Source of the DNA: Terramyces sp. JEL0728
Lineage: Eukaryota; Chytridiomycota; Chytridiomycetes; Rhizophydiales; Terramycetaceae
Direction of reading: 5' to 3'
Length of the DNA: 64,000 nucleotides
Assembly: GCA_027603945.1 (NCBI GenBank)
Contig: JADIIU010000035.1
Coordinates: 53,915 to 117,914 of the forward strand
The notes under the pieces: generated by a model
Databases searched by the model: none
Seen by the model: the letters and a program-made list of their open reading frames with translations, nothing else
What the model was told of the DNA's origin: nothing
In this document: positions 54,482-63,986 of the stretch, one piece after another
Layout of the letters: each line of letters begins with the position of its first letter
How positions within the stretch are numbered: position 1 is the stretch's first letter
Program-made: the position numbers and the translations under genes

Positions 54482-54843
54482 TCATTTTAAAATATATTGT
54501 AATTATCTTAACCACTAGCCTCACTTAGTGGGGTATTACCGGCATAGGTACAGATGCATTCCGTGAGGACTCTTTCACGGACCGTTATTAGAAACCTACT
54601 TGCAAGTTCCGCCTAATCTAACGTAATCAAGTCACCTTGGCAATTTAATCAATCCAAATAGCTGCGCCGTTAAATTACATAAAGCGGGCTCAAATCAGAG
54701 GATCCAAAATACTCAATGGAAACGTGTCTTGCATGCTTAATGAATCCAGCTTGATGGAGCAGATTGAGAGCCAAAAGCTGTCCGCACACTTTTCCATATT
54801 ATCCCCTGGTCCTATTCATAAAATGCTATGACAAAATTTGGCA
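54482..54843. other. Spacer between the bHLH paralogues, with hairpins
   Basis: 362 bp. Two close inverted repeats are visible: 54519-54533 (cctcac...gtgggg) and 54561-54580 (ccgtga...tcacgg); the first arm can also pair with gtgagg at 54563. This could be a structured leader or small RNA, or chance. A short ATG frame at 54718 can be extended by a 26-nt intron but ends quickly. Confidence 0.35.
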
Positions 54844-55122
54844 ATGGCACTTCGATTTCGAACTAAAGCTCCCCACTCTGTTACAGAAAAGATTCGCAGA
54901 GAAAAGATTAAACGGTATATGGATCAATTGAAAGCGCTGGTTCCAGCCAATGCCAGACAGCAAAATGTCCAACAACTGTATGTGTTGGAAAATACAGTAG
55001 AATATATCATTTGGGTCAATAAAGAGCTGGAGAAGCAGTCAGTCACAAGATCCCAGCACACAGACATTGCTGGTACGCCAAAGAGACGATCTTCAGTTGA
55101 TATTGAAAACCTGCTGAATTGA
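54844..55122 (+). CDS. bHLH transcription factor, paralogue 2 (intronless)
   Basis: 92 residues, consisting of little more than the bHLH: APHSVTEKIRREKIKRYMDQLKALVP, loop, NVQQLYVLENTVEYIIWVNKEL, then a short basic/Ser tail ending VDIENLLN. The site of the paralogue's intron (between RREK and IK) is uninterrupted here, so an intron was lost or gained after duplication. Dimerisation between the two paralogues is plausible but not shown by sequence. Confidence 0.82.
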   Translation: MALRFRTKAPHSVTEKIRREKIKRYMDQLKALVPANARQQNVQQLYVLENTVEYIIWVNKELEKQSVTRSQHTDIAGTPKRRSSVDIENLLN

Positions 55123-55278
55123 ATAAACCTTTTTCCTAATGCATCAAGTTTCAAGGTTCTATTCGGGAATACGCGAGCGGGTAAAAATATAAGTAAATGG
55201 CCGAAATTTTACCTTCGGCTATTCGGTCTGAGGCGCTACTATAAATCAAGGAAACTTTTGTTTGATTATAAGGCAAAA

Positions 55279-55896
55279 ATGACAGCTCCAAAAATCAAGT
55301 TAACCTATTTCGATCTTCGTGGACGCGGAGAAAACATCAGAGTGGCCCTTTCGCTCGCAAATATCCCATTTGAAGATGAAAGACTCACCAAGGAGGAATT
55401 CGCTGAGCGCAAATCCACCTTTCCTTTCCATCAGCTTCCTTGTCTCACTGTAGACGGCCAAGTATACTGCCAATCGGTATCAATCCTAAGATATATTGGG
55501 AAAATCGGCAACTTGTACCCTGAAGACCCACTGTTGGCTCTCAAGGTTGATGCCATTGTAGATTTCACTGAAGATATCAGAAATGTTGCAGCACCTTCGT
55601 TCAAAGAAACAGACGATGCTAAGAGACTGGCTATGCGTGAAGGATATGTCCAAAATGAATTCCCGAAAATGTTTGGTGCTTTGGAAAGCTACGTTGAATC
55701 TGACCAATTCTGCGTTGGGAATAGTACTACTGTTGCAGATATAGCTGTATCCTACTTGGTTTCAATGATGACTGTTGGATTCCTTAGTGGGGTTCCTAAA
55801 ACTGTGTTGGATGGATACCCAAAGCTGTTGGGAATCAAAAACAGATTCAATCAGCTGCCAGAATATCTCGCATGGGAAAATCGCTCAAAAAAATAA
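55279..55896 (+). CDS. Glutathione S-transferase, sigma-like
   Basis: 205 residues, intronless. The N-terminal thioredoxin fold has the catalytic Tyr in IKLTYFDLRGRGENIR, the glutathione-contact block FHQLPCLTVDGQVYCQS and the SVSILRYIGK motif. The C-terminal all-helical domain includes FCVGNSTTVADIAVSYLV (the conserved N-capping box and hydrophobic staple). Predicted to conjugate glutathione to electrophiles in the cytosol. Spacing to neighbours is normal and gives no operon-like hint. Confidence 0.93.
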   Translation: MTAPKIKLTYFDLRGRGENIRVALSLANIPFEDERLTKEEFAERKSTFPFHQLPCLTVDGQVYCQSVSILRYIGKIGNLYPEDPLLALKVDAIVDFTEDIRNVAAPSFKETDDAKRLAMREGYVQNEFPKMFGALESYVESDQFCVGNSTTVADIAVSYLVSMMTVGFLSGVPKTVLDGYPKLLGIKNRFNQLPEYLAWENRSKK

Positions 55897-56014
55897 ATAG
55901 CTAGGGAATATGATCAGATTGCCATTTTGTATTTTTGTGCGGAAATCACTATTCTTTACCGAATCATAATAAACTTTGCGTACCCAAGATATGAAACTGG
56001 TTTATTAAGAATGG

Positions 56015-57548
56015 CTAGCACTTGATTGCTCTAATCTGCCGGATATCACTGTAAGAATCATTGGTAATAGCAGAGATTTCTTTCATTGATTTGTCAGCCC
56101 CAAACCACACAACTTTGTATTTTTGCAACTCTTGCTGTTTTGATTTGAAAACAGTTTCAATACAGTGGTTAATTCTCTTTTCAGACATATTTGATTTTTC
56201 AACAGTGATCCTAAAAGTAGAGTATTGGGTTTTATCTTCGTAGATTCGCAGATTTACTCTTCTCCGGAAAGGATTCTTTAGTTCTTTGAGAATTCTACTT
56301 GGCCTTACCTTTTCTGGTGGAGATACTGCCTTGCTGCCGTTTTGGTCTTTAAAGGAGCCGCTCATGATGGCAGTTTCTGCCAATACATCAAGTAGAGTCT
56401 TGTTTGGAGTTTCAGTGTTGGATTGAACTGTTGCGAATGGCTTCTTTGTAGAATCGGAGAAAATATGTGTCGGAGGTCGTATTACAACATTGCCTGGTGC
56501 TAAAGGCTCGTTTGTAGCTTGCTCAGACATCTCCACTTTGTCTTTTTTAACACTTTTTGGGACGACAAATACGTTTTCCTTTTCGTCAACTTCCATATCA
56601 AGCGAGGTAGACACTTGCGGATCTCTTTCTTCGAAATCAAAATCTAATCAGACCGCATATACCTATTTTGGCTGGATTTTCATAATCCAAAAAGTCAAAA
56701 CTGTACTTGTTCTTTGACTGGACAATTGGTGAAGATAAGCAAGTGGACAATTCGGAATTCAAACTGTGGGGTTTCTTTTTTGGCATATTTTGCAACAGCG
56801 ACGCTGTTTTGTAGTAAAAGGTCAATATGGCTACTGCAGGCATACCTTCATCGGGAATGTACTCTTCGCGCATTTCCTCATCAAAGTCATCACCGCCAAT
56901 TTTCATTACTGGATTAATAATAGCTACCCCTCCAAAATGTAGCTTGGACCATGCCGCTGATTAATTCAACTGGTTGGTCAGAGTTTGAACCCCCAAATTC
57001 AAAGAGACAATCTTGTCCTCTATAAAATACCTTGTCAACACATACACCATTCTGCCTGCCAGATTTAAGGATCCAACCAGGCGATCTCTTTCCATCAACA
57101 GTTATGTCAACGCAAACGATTTCAGGATCATCTGGTGAACCTAGATTTAAATATAGAGTACGTTGTTCATACCACAAAAAGATTGAGAATGGCAGCGAGG
57201 GATCCAAGATGCCTATATTAGAAATATATACCCAAGTACATTTTGCCATTAAATTCGTTTGGTGGATATTTTGCTTTTCGCCTTTCTTTATCTTTGAATG
57301 GATATTCTGGGCAAGTCGTACCTAGCTTATCTGTATTCTCAATGTTCTGGTGGACAGTTATGCCGCATCGTTTCTTGTTGTCTCTCATTTGAGATTCAAC
57401 TTTTGGATTCAACTTTCGGACAGCGAATATGCAGTATTCTGGATATTCTTGAATGAAACTGGAGGGTAGAGCAGTGTTGATAGTTGCGGATGATCTTGAA
57501 CTGAAAATACAGAGAAATCTGCCTTCAAACTTTAATTTACATTAACAT
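56015..57548 (-). CDS. Unrecognised multi-exon protein
   Basis: 484 residues; introns 56644-56662, 56909-56927, 57213-57231 and 57519-57540 (19-22 nt). The first exon is only MLI plus two bases; the start is chosen because the 22-nt intron then reads into a long open frame, and it lies 6 bp after the ISY1 stop. The N-terminal half is folded-looking (YCIFAVRKLNPKVESQM, FNGKMYLGILDPSLPFSIFLWY, LEFGGSNSD-like strands), the middle is acidic, the third quarter disordered, and the end (YSTFRITVEKSNMSEKRIN) may be another small domain. No family recognised. Confidence 0.6.
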
Positions 57549-57554
57549 GATTTA

Positions 57555-58473
57555 TTACGCTTCTAGTCCACCCAAATACTTTTCTTCCAACTCCTTTTGT
57601 CTCTTTTTAACCATCCACTCTTCAATATCCTCAAAAGAAGGCGGTCTCTTTGGCTTGATGTAATCCAGATCAAAGCTGCCGTCATCACTCTTTACAATTT
57701 CCTTTTTTTCTACTATTAATAGCGAATACTGCTTGCTTGCAATAGCGATTCGTACCGTAGCAGCAAGCCATCTTCTTCATCTCTGAAGCCATAGTAATCC
57801 GCATCTACCCTTTGTATAAGCTCTTCTGGTGCAATCTTTTGTTGCATTTGAGCTAGCGATTAATCAGTTCATTTTGACAATAAGGATCGACTATCCAGAT
57901 CGATTTCTACATACCTGCTTGTTCAAACAACTCTTTTACACCGGGCAAGTACTTTGCCATGCCAAAGTATCTGTACCCTTTGGTACCAGGAACAGTACTC
58001 CCACCCGCTTCAATTGCGACTGTTCCGCGTTTCTAATTTAGCTGGAAAAGTACAATATAATCTGGTCCTCCGAGTTCAATAATCTTGTGTTCCCAATGTC
58101 TCTTTTCCTTGATGAGCTTGTTGATGCCATCGTTGTAATCCCTCACTTTGTATTCATCCATATTCGCTACATTAACATAATAGTACGATCTGATATTTCT
58201 TCAATTTTCTCCAATATTTCATCCACAATATCTTTTCTCCATTTCTCACACTCCTTGACTGTATTTATGCCAGCAGAGGTAAACGGTCTCTTTGGTTTTG
58301 GCGGTTCCAGTTCCGTAATGATTTTATTTCTTGTTCGATCCACACCATCGTATTTCTTCAAGATATTCGCTAATCTGTTGTTAAATCAACCGTACTTGCT
58401 AATGTTAATTGTAGTTACTCTACTGTTAATGACGAATACCTTCTTGTTTCTGTGCAAGTGTTTTTGGAGCCAT
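57555..58473 (-). CDS. ISY1: Pre-mRNA splicing factor ISY1
   Basis: Spliceosomal protein near the catalytic centre. 241 residues when introns 57710-57729 (20), 57853-57914 (62), 58033-58053 (21), 58167-58186 (20) and 58370-58439 (70 nt) are removed. Family blocks: KRPFTSAGINTVKECEKWR, INKLIKEKRHWEHKIIELGG, PDY, GYRYFGMAKYLPGVKELFE, VDADYYGFRDEEDG. The two long introns are exceptions; the 70-nt one can also be read as three ultra-short introns with tiny exons, adding DKL and giving QEDKLANIL, closer to the family N-terminus (EEKAQSML). Its start is 32 bp from that of ATG12. Confidence 0.88.
58370..58439 (-). other. Composite 70-nt intron region of ISY1
   Basis: On the coding strand this interval parses as a 20-nt unit (58420-58439, gtattcg...cagtag), one base A (58419), a 20-nt unit (58399-58418, gtaacta...cattag), three bases CAA (58396-58398), a 21-nt unit (58375-58395, gtacggt...aacag) and ATTAG. 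Each unit has the window's standard intron look. Keeping A, CAA and ATTAG adds exactly three in-frame codons; removing all 70 nt is also in frame. Confidence 0.5.
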
Positions 58474-58505
58474 TAAAAAAAATCAAACCCTGATCACATC
58501 TCAAA

Positions 58506-58778
58506 ATGAAGGAGAAGGAGCATTACAAAGTTGTAATTAGACTAAAGCAAGTGGGAAGTGCGCCAATTCTCAAGCAGCAAGTGTTTAAATTATCGTCCGC
58601 AAATACATTCCAAAAAGTAATTCAGTACATCAAAAAGGAGCTCCAGCAGTCGGTTTATGTTTACGTCAACAGCGCTTTCTGTCCCTCGCCGGATGATTTG
58701 CTTTTTGACTTGGATCAAATGTTTGGTTTGGAAGGAACGCTGATTGTGAACTACTCCACCACGCCGGCTTGGGGTTAG
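58506..58778 (+). CDS. ATG12: Autophagy ubiquitin-like protein ATG12
   Basis: Ubiquitin-like modifier conjugated to ATG5; the conjugate promotes ATG8 lipidation at the phagophore. 90 residues, intronless, short because the usual disordered N-terminal extension is missing. The beta-grasp core contains KVVIRLKQVGSAPILKQQVFKL, FQKVIQYIKKEL, VYVYVNSAFCPSPDD and LIVNYSTTPAWG. It ends with the mature C-terminal Gly, as required for activation by ATG7. Divergent with ISY1 across 32 bp. Confidence 0.95.
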   Translation: MKEKEHYKVVIRLKQVGSAPILKQQVFKLSSANTFQKVIQYIKKELQQSVYVYVNSAFCPSPDDLLFDLDQMFGLEGTLIVNYSTTPAWG

Positions 58779-58870
58779 CGTTATGTATAAAATAATTGTA
58801 TTTTATCTTGCGATTTGTTATCTGCTTTTTGAACAATGAGTCGAATCACTACAATTGAAACTTTGCCAAA

Positions 58871-59233
58871 ATGGAACAAACGCTCCATGATGACGCTTAC
58901 TTGACCCTAACCGACAAACACGTTGTCATCAAATACTTTTACTTTCCTTTAGGACTCTCGACTTACATTCCCTATGAAGACATCCAGAAAGTCGGCCTTG
59001 CAAATGAGGCTTTCGAATTGAAAGACAGAATCCAGTACAAAGCATGGGGGATGGGACTCTCTTCGGTATGGTGGAGTCTGGATATGTCTCGGGCTTTTAA
59101 ATGGCAAGGAGTTGCAGAATCTGATCATTTGGTTATTGAAACAAAGAACGGACTCACCAAAGCTGGCTGCACTTTGCAGGATCGCAAAGTCATTGAAATG
59201 ATCAAGGATCAAATGAAAGATAAGCCGCTTTAA
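58871..59233 (+). CDS. Small PH-like-fold protein
   Basis: 120 residues, intronless. Pattern of short beta strands with a C-terminal helix: YLTLTDKHVVIKYFYFPLGL, YIPYEDIQKVGL, a central KAWGMGLSSVWWSLDMSR motif, DHLVIETKNG and KVIEMIKDQMKDK. The strand order and the IPYEDIQKV segment resemble small PH-like domain proteins of unknown function found in bacteria and fungi. Probably cytosolic. No specific role can be read. Confidence 0.65.
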   Translation: MEQTLHDDAYLTLTDKHVVIKYFYFPLGLSTYIPYEDIQKVGLANEAFELKDRIQYKAWGMGLSSVWWSLDMSRAFKWQGVAESDHLVIETKNGLTKAGCTLQDRKVIEMIKDQMKDKPL

Positions 59234-59403
59234 TAAATCTTTGCTTGAATTTTCTTTCAATGTCTCTCTAGTCGCGTCATCCTTCCACTTTGAACCAGCG
59301 AAAATGTACTATTCCCTTTCAAAAACATTGCCAAGTGAAAACGCATATTTCAATACTGGCTTGATCGGAAAGCACTCAGCATAATTAAGCAAAATTGAAT
59401 AAA

Positions 59404-60402
59404 CTACTTTCTATTAGACAAGTTTGAGTCTGTTACATATTGGAATTCGAATTCCTTTTCTTCCTTTGAGAATATCTCCGTTAATGCTCTTCTGCATCTG
59501 TAATCCAGCGTCAAAAATAGTGCGGGATTAACAATAGTGTTAAGTGACACTAGAGAAGCACCGATTGCATCAAACAGCCAGTTAATTCTTGTTCCAGCAA
59601 CAATTTGATATGCGAAAATGATGGATTGAAAGTAAAATACACATGCAAAGCAACAAGATAGACCACAAGCTCGTCTAATAATCATCACATTTACATCCAG
59701 TTGCTGTCTCTCTGAGCTATTCGATGCGTTTGCAGACGACACTCTTTTGGAAGCGTATGCCTGAGGAACAAACAGCTTGTGCTTGTGAAGTTTCTTCCAG
59801 ATCATAAAGTACGAGAATGCCAAAAAGAAAGGAGTTAGGAACAGCACCCCAGATATACCATAATTGAAGAACTTTACCAATGTGGTGGTTGAATTACTGA
59901 AATCGTTCAAACAATACAAGTGAGACGGCTGGATAGTATATCTGCTGTCCACAAGAGCAATGCCGGTAGTAAACGCAGCACCTACGAGTGAAATTATCCA
60001 TATGAATGCAATAACTAGCCCAACACCCCACCATTTATCCAATCCTTTTTCCCAAACGATCGCCCTAAAGTGAAATATAGCAATCGCAATTAATGTGAAT
60101 ACTGAGGACGCAAGAAATAAATACAAAACAAATCCTTGAACTTCACAAATATTTTCCAGCGGTTCTCCTGATACTTTGATATATACTTGAGTAGCGATCC
60201 ATGTCAGACTGCAGAATAGATCAGAAATCGACAAGTTGATGTTAAGACACACATCAGCTATTCCCCGCAGATTTCTTGATTTTATAATCCCGACAATGAC
60301 TACAAAATTTAGAAAGAATCCTATAAATACGATGCTGGATGTCAGCCATTGGAGTGCATTCAGACTGGAGCTTGGGACATTGTCCAGAGTCGAATTATTC
60401 AT
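59404..60402 (-). CDS. Rhodopsin-like (class A) seven-helix receptor
   Basis: 332 residues, intronless; start at MNNSTLDN (an N-glycosylation site), because the longer frame upstream is basic and unlike a receptor. Seven hydrophobic segments are present. TM1 has FFLNFVVIVGII (conserved Asn), TM2 has NINLSISDLFCSL (LxxxD type), TM3 begins after the disulfide Cys in ENICEVQGF and ends HFRAIVW in place of DRY, TM7 has NTIVNPALFLTLDY (NPxxxF-like variant of NPxxY) followed by the basic helix RCRRALTEIF. A G-protein-coupled sensor is likely; the ligand is unknown. Confidence 0.72.
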   Translation of the reverse strand: MNNSTLDNVPSSSLNALQWLTSSIVFIGFFLNFVVIVGIIKSRNLRGIADVCLNINLSISDLFCSLTWIATQVYIKVSGEPLENICEVQGFVLYLFLASSVFTLIAIAIFHFRAIVWEKGLDKWWGVGLVIAFIWIISLVGAAFTTGIALVDSRYTIQPSHLYCLNDFSNSTTTLVKFFNYGISGVLFLTPFFLAFSYFMIWKKLHKHKLFVPQAYASKRVSSANASNSSERQQLDVNVMIIRRACGLSCCFACVFYFQSIIFAYQIVAGTRINWLFDAIGASLVSLNTIVNPALFLTLDYRCRRALTEIFSKEEKEFEFQYVTDSNLSNRK

Positions 60403-60684
60403 GTTGTGATTTGAAAGAAAAAGACCGCGATCCACTCTTTGTCTTCTGATCCGATTTGGTATGGCGTTTTTTGTTTCAGTGTTATTTTTGGGTACTAAAC
60501 AAAAGCCCAACCTGGTCCAACGAAATCTGAAGGGATTCAATTTGTAACCTGCAACGCGATTGATTTCTCTAAATTCCGAGCGGGCTGAGACGAGCACAAG
60601 CTGAATTGTCCAAACTCAATATTGTTTGTGATCGCTCCCCGCTCGATTTGGACAGGAGGCATATGCAATGGTAGTACAAATAAG

Positions 60685-61401
60685 TCAGCTTAGTTTATTA
60701 TCAAGGCGGATTCTATAATTATTCATTAAAACTATAAACCAAAAAGTACATTGGGGGATCAACTATAATTAGGTCTTTGTTACAGCTATAAGAAAAATGA
60801 GGAACGCATTGGTCAGTGTTTCCTCGCACACGGATTGCATGCTCATAGGGGTAAAGCATGGAAATAGGATGCTGTAGAATGGTCTGACTCCAGATATCGG
60901 GAGAGTAAAGATCATCACAAATACCGGCATGTCAAAATATTCGAGATTATTTGCAGTCCAATTCATGAATACTGTATACACATCCAAACCCCATCGCACT
61001 CCTACACAAAGCGCAACAACAGCGCCAAGGGCTGCATTGTCGAATTTAACAAAGTACAGACTCAGCAAGTCTGCAACCATGAATAGGAGTGGGACAACCA
61101 AGCCGTATGCCGGTACATAGTTTCCCATTATCACAAGACACAAAAAGAAAAACAACATCACATCCATCAACTACTTCAATTACATAATTACGAATGAAAA
61201 ACATCCCCAATAAGCAATGATCTTTCTGACTGTATTGGCGGCATCCGCATTATACTTGTCAGTTTCCGCGTATGGTGGAGGTGCTTGACAGCCAGCTTCA
61301 TATTCAGGGAGCTCTTCCGCATCCAATTGATCATTAATTTCCGTTGCATGACTGTGTCTGTTGCTGTATACTATTGTTGGGATATTCACTGTAAAATTCA
61401 T
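60685..61401 (-). CDS. Multi-pass membrane protein with PPPY motif, tandem paralogue A
   Basis: 224 residues; introns 60763-60783 and 61171-61191 (both 21 nt). A cytosolic N-terminus of about 65 residues carries QAPPPYAE, a PPxY-type site for WW domains (Rsp5/Nedd4 ligases). About five hydrophobic segments follow. The motif EYFDMPVFVMIFTLPISGVRPFYSILFPC is shared in pattern with paralogue B (YFDMP...P..GVR.FYS.L.PC). ATG 61401 was chosen because the longer frame begins with TTG. No family recognised. Confidence 0.7.
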
Positions 61402-61544
61402 AAGTTCCAAACGCGTCTTTGCGTAGTACTTTTACGCTGGGCAGCACCATAGTTTCAACTAGAATTCAATCAGGATCAGTTAATAATTTGGAATTTGGCA
61501 ATTGTAATAAGCAAGCATAATAATATATTCTAAACCTTGATATT

Positions 61545-62462
61545 TCATGAAAAAGTATATTCATCCAATAACCTCCAATAAACAAATATGGCTACTAGCG
61601 TTATAGCTCCAAATTGCGGAAATAACTACATCAGTCAATGCTTACTATAAATGAAAACGCGGGGTACATCCCGGAAACTATATCTCCACACTGCATATCT
61701 GGCAAATTCAAGTTGTAACAAGGATATAAAACACTATAGAATCCACGAACGCCAATCATTGGATACGTAATGCCAAATATTACGGATGGCATATCAAAAT
61801 AGTCTGTTTGTTGAATAGCTAACGAGTAAATTGCAATCGCAACATCCCCACTCCATCTCGCATACGTTACTGCTGTGTATATCCCCATCATCCTGATATT
61901 CATCGACTGGAATCCAACCATACCAATCATAGCACCAAATAAGTAAAACAGCGGAATGATAATTGACAAGTAAAATTCATCAGTTGAAGCATGCATCAAA
62001 CTAGTGGTAAAGAACAATAAAAGATTCATGATCTATGTTAGTTTAGCTTACCATATCAATTGTAACAAATATCCCCACGTATTTGCGCAGTAGTTTGTGG
62101 AGCTTGGCAGTTAGTCCTACTTTTTCTGCGTACGGCGGTGGTGGTTCTGTAGAATATGGCGGTGGTGGGATGTCAATTACTCGTGTTTCTACTAAAGTTG
62201 CAGTTGACAACATGGTGCTTGCTGATGGATACAGCTGCGCTAGCGGGGTTTCATCTTCATCTTCTGCTATTGGAATCAAGATTGCAATTTGATTAGGTTC
62301 ATAGTCGATAATTTGAATTCCACATGAATCTATTGGTGTTGCTGCTTGTATAACTGGAGTATTTGGTTCTATTATCGGCGTGATAGGCTCTATTTCATCT
62401 TCATTCGACGGCAATTGCTCTGTAGATTCCACGAAGGGCGATATGGAATTTTCTGGATGCAT
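61545..62462 (-). CDS. Multi-pass membrane protein with PPPY motifs, tandem paralogue B
   Basis: 292 residues; introns 61626-61645 (20 nt) and 62033-62051 (19 nt) lie at the same places as in paralogue A (before the first helix and before the last one). The N-terminus is longer and acidic, with two motifs, IPPPPYSTE and PPPPYAEK. The hydrophobic core has TDYFDMPSVIFGITYPMIGV and RGFYSVLYPC. The shared splice positions show that the pair arose by gene duplication. Function unknown; regulation by ubiquitin ligases is suggested by the PPxY motifs. Confidence 0.7.
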
Positions 62463-62650
62463 TAAGGAAGTTTTTAGTTGTTTGTTTTTATGCGAATTAT
62501 GAGAACGCGTCGGGCCAGTATGGACCTACCATAACCAATCCCAATAGTCAAATTAACCCAAAGTGTAATTTCAGTGTATAGTTTGCTTTATAGAATATTC
62601 GACGGATTCATTAGGCAATTCTTGATATTTCCACCATCGCAAATTTACAT

Positions 62651-62688
62651 ATGCAATAACTCGATGCTCATGCAATAACTCGATGCTC
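62651..62688 (+). repeat. Two tandem copies of a 19-bp unit at the kinase start
   Basis: The 19-bp unit atgcaataactcgatgctc occurs twice in a row. Each copy contains ATG CAA TAA, a two-codon upstream frame, and the second ends in the ATG taken as the kinase start (62683). Copy-number change here would alter the leader. Confidence 0.7.
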
Positions 62689-63986
62689 ATGAAATGTAGC
62701 ATTAATAAGCTGGGGCAACATAAATTTGTTTCAAAAATGATCAGCCATTTTGTTCAGAGAACAAAAAGATTACACCCACTCATTCGACAAACAGCAGCTA
62801 AATATGCCACCCTTCAAAATATGCGGAGCACTCATAACAAAGTCTGGCTCAACAGCCCGCTGATTGCAGAATATTCAAAATTAAACATCAACCCAGTTAC
62901 GCTGGATTATTTGCTGACACTTGAACAGGATGTAAGCGTATGTGCTTTATATGTCCACCGAGAATTGCCAATTCGTCTTGCGAGAAGAGTAAGAGCAATC
63001 GAAAAGCTTCCATTCATTGTTGGAGTTAATCCTTACATTTCACAGGTGTATGAATTATATAGGGATTCGTTTTCAAGACTGATTGAATTTCCGAACCCAA
63101 AGACTGAGGATTTGCAGAGAGAATATGCAAGTGTGTTGGCTGAACTTACCGAATCTCACCAGAGTGTAATTCCAAATTTAGCAAAAGGATTTATGGTATT
63201 GTCGGTCTAACTAAAGGAATGTGGAAAGTATATGTCGCAGTCTTCAAAACAGGAATTTCTGGATGAAATGATTCGGGCAAGAATAGGTATAAGGGTAATT
63301 GCTGAGCATTACATGTCTTTACAATCACCACGAGCAGGATGGATCGGTGTAGTTAATACTCAAGCTTCGCCCACGACGATATTAACCTCCATTTGCAATT
63401 ATGTCCAACAGTTGTGTGAATTCAACTATGGCACTGCTCCAGATTACGAAATTTCTGGATTTACCGACACTAGATTTGCCTATATCAATGTACATATGGA
63501 ATATATATTCATGGAGCTGATAAAGAACGCTATGAGAGCTACAGGTACCCTTTACTTATGGCAGTGGAAGAATCTAAAAAACTAAACCGTTTTGAACATC
63601 CTCCAATTGAAATTTGCATAGGAAGATCCAATGATGATGTGATAATTAGATTCAGGGATCAGGGCGGCGGTATTCCGTTAAAAGGTACTTGGCTATTGAC
63701 AAGACCAACCTCGAGTTTGGGAATACTCGTTTACCACGGTGGAGAAAGAAGATGATGACTTTTTATCTAGTCAAAGTAAAATGTCAATGGTTCAAGCTAC
63801 CGGCGGACCTATTGCAGGGGTAAATAGATTTAATGAAAGCTTGGCTTTGGTTTACCAATGTCCCGAGTCTACGCCAAGTATTTTGGAGGATCGTTAGAGT
63901 TTAGAAGCGTAAGTGGGCACGGAACTGACATTTTTCTGCAATTCCCAAACATTTCGAGAAACAAAGAACAGTACCAGATCAACTGA
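62683..63986 (+). CDS. Mitochondrial dehydrogenase kinase (PDK/BCKDK family)
   Basis: GHKL-fold protein kinase that phosphorylates and inactivates the E1alpha subunit of pyruvate or branched-chain keto-acid dehydrogenase. 407 residues; introns 63196-63216, 63545-63564, 63685-63703 and 63820-63839 (19-21 nt). The N-terminal helical domain contains LPIRLARRVRAIEKLPFIVGVNP; the ATP site has the N-box FMELIKNAMRAT, the G1 box FRDQGGGIP and the G2 box GLGFGLPMSR, then GTDIFLQFPN. The basic N-terminus (MISHFVQRTKRLHPLIRQ) suits mitochondrial import; the true start may be that Met at 62737. Confidence 0.92.

Noticed and set aside
57853..57914. Reading the 62-nt ISY1 intron as 24 nt plus 26 nt around a 12-nt exon
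   Set aside because: In frame, but the first piece has no branch motif and the added VDPY lengthens a loop whose size without it equals that of human ISY1 as I recall it.
60403..60597. N-terminal extension of the receptor frame to 60597
   Set aside because: Basic, hydrophilic and without receptor features; the Met at 60402 gives a normal glycosylatable N-terminus.
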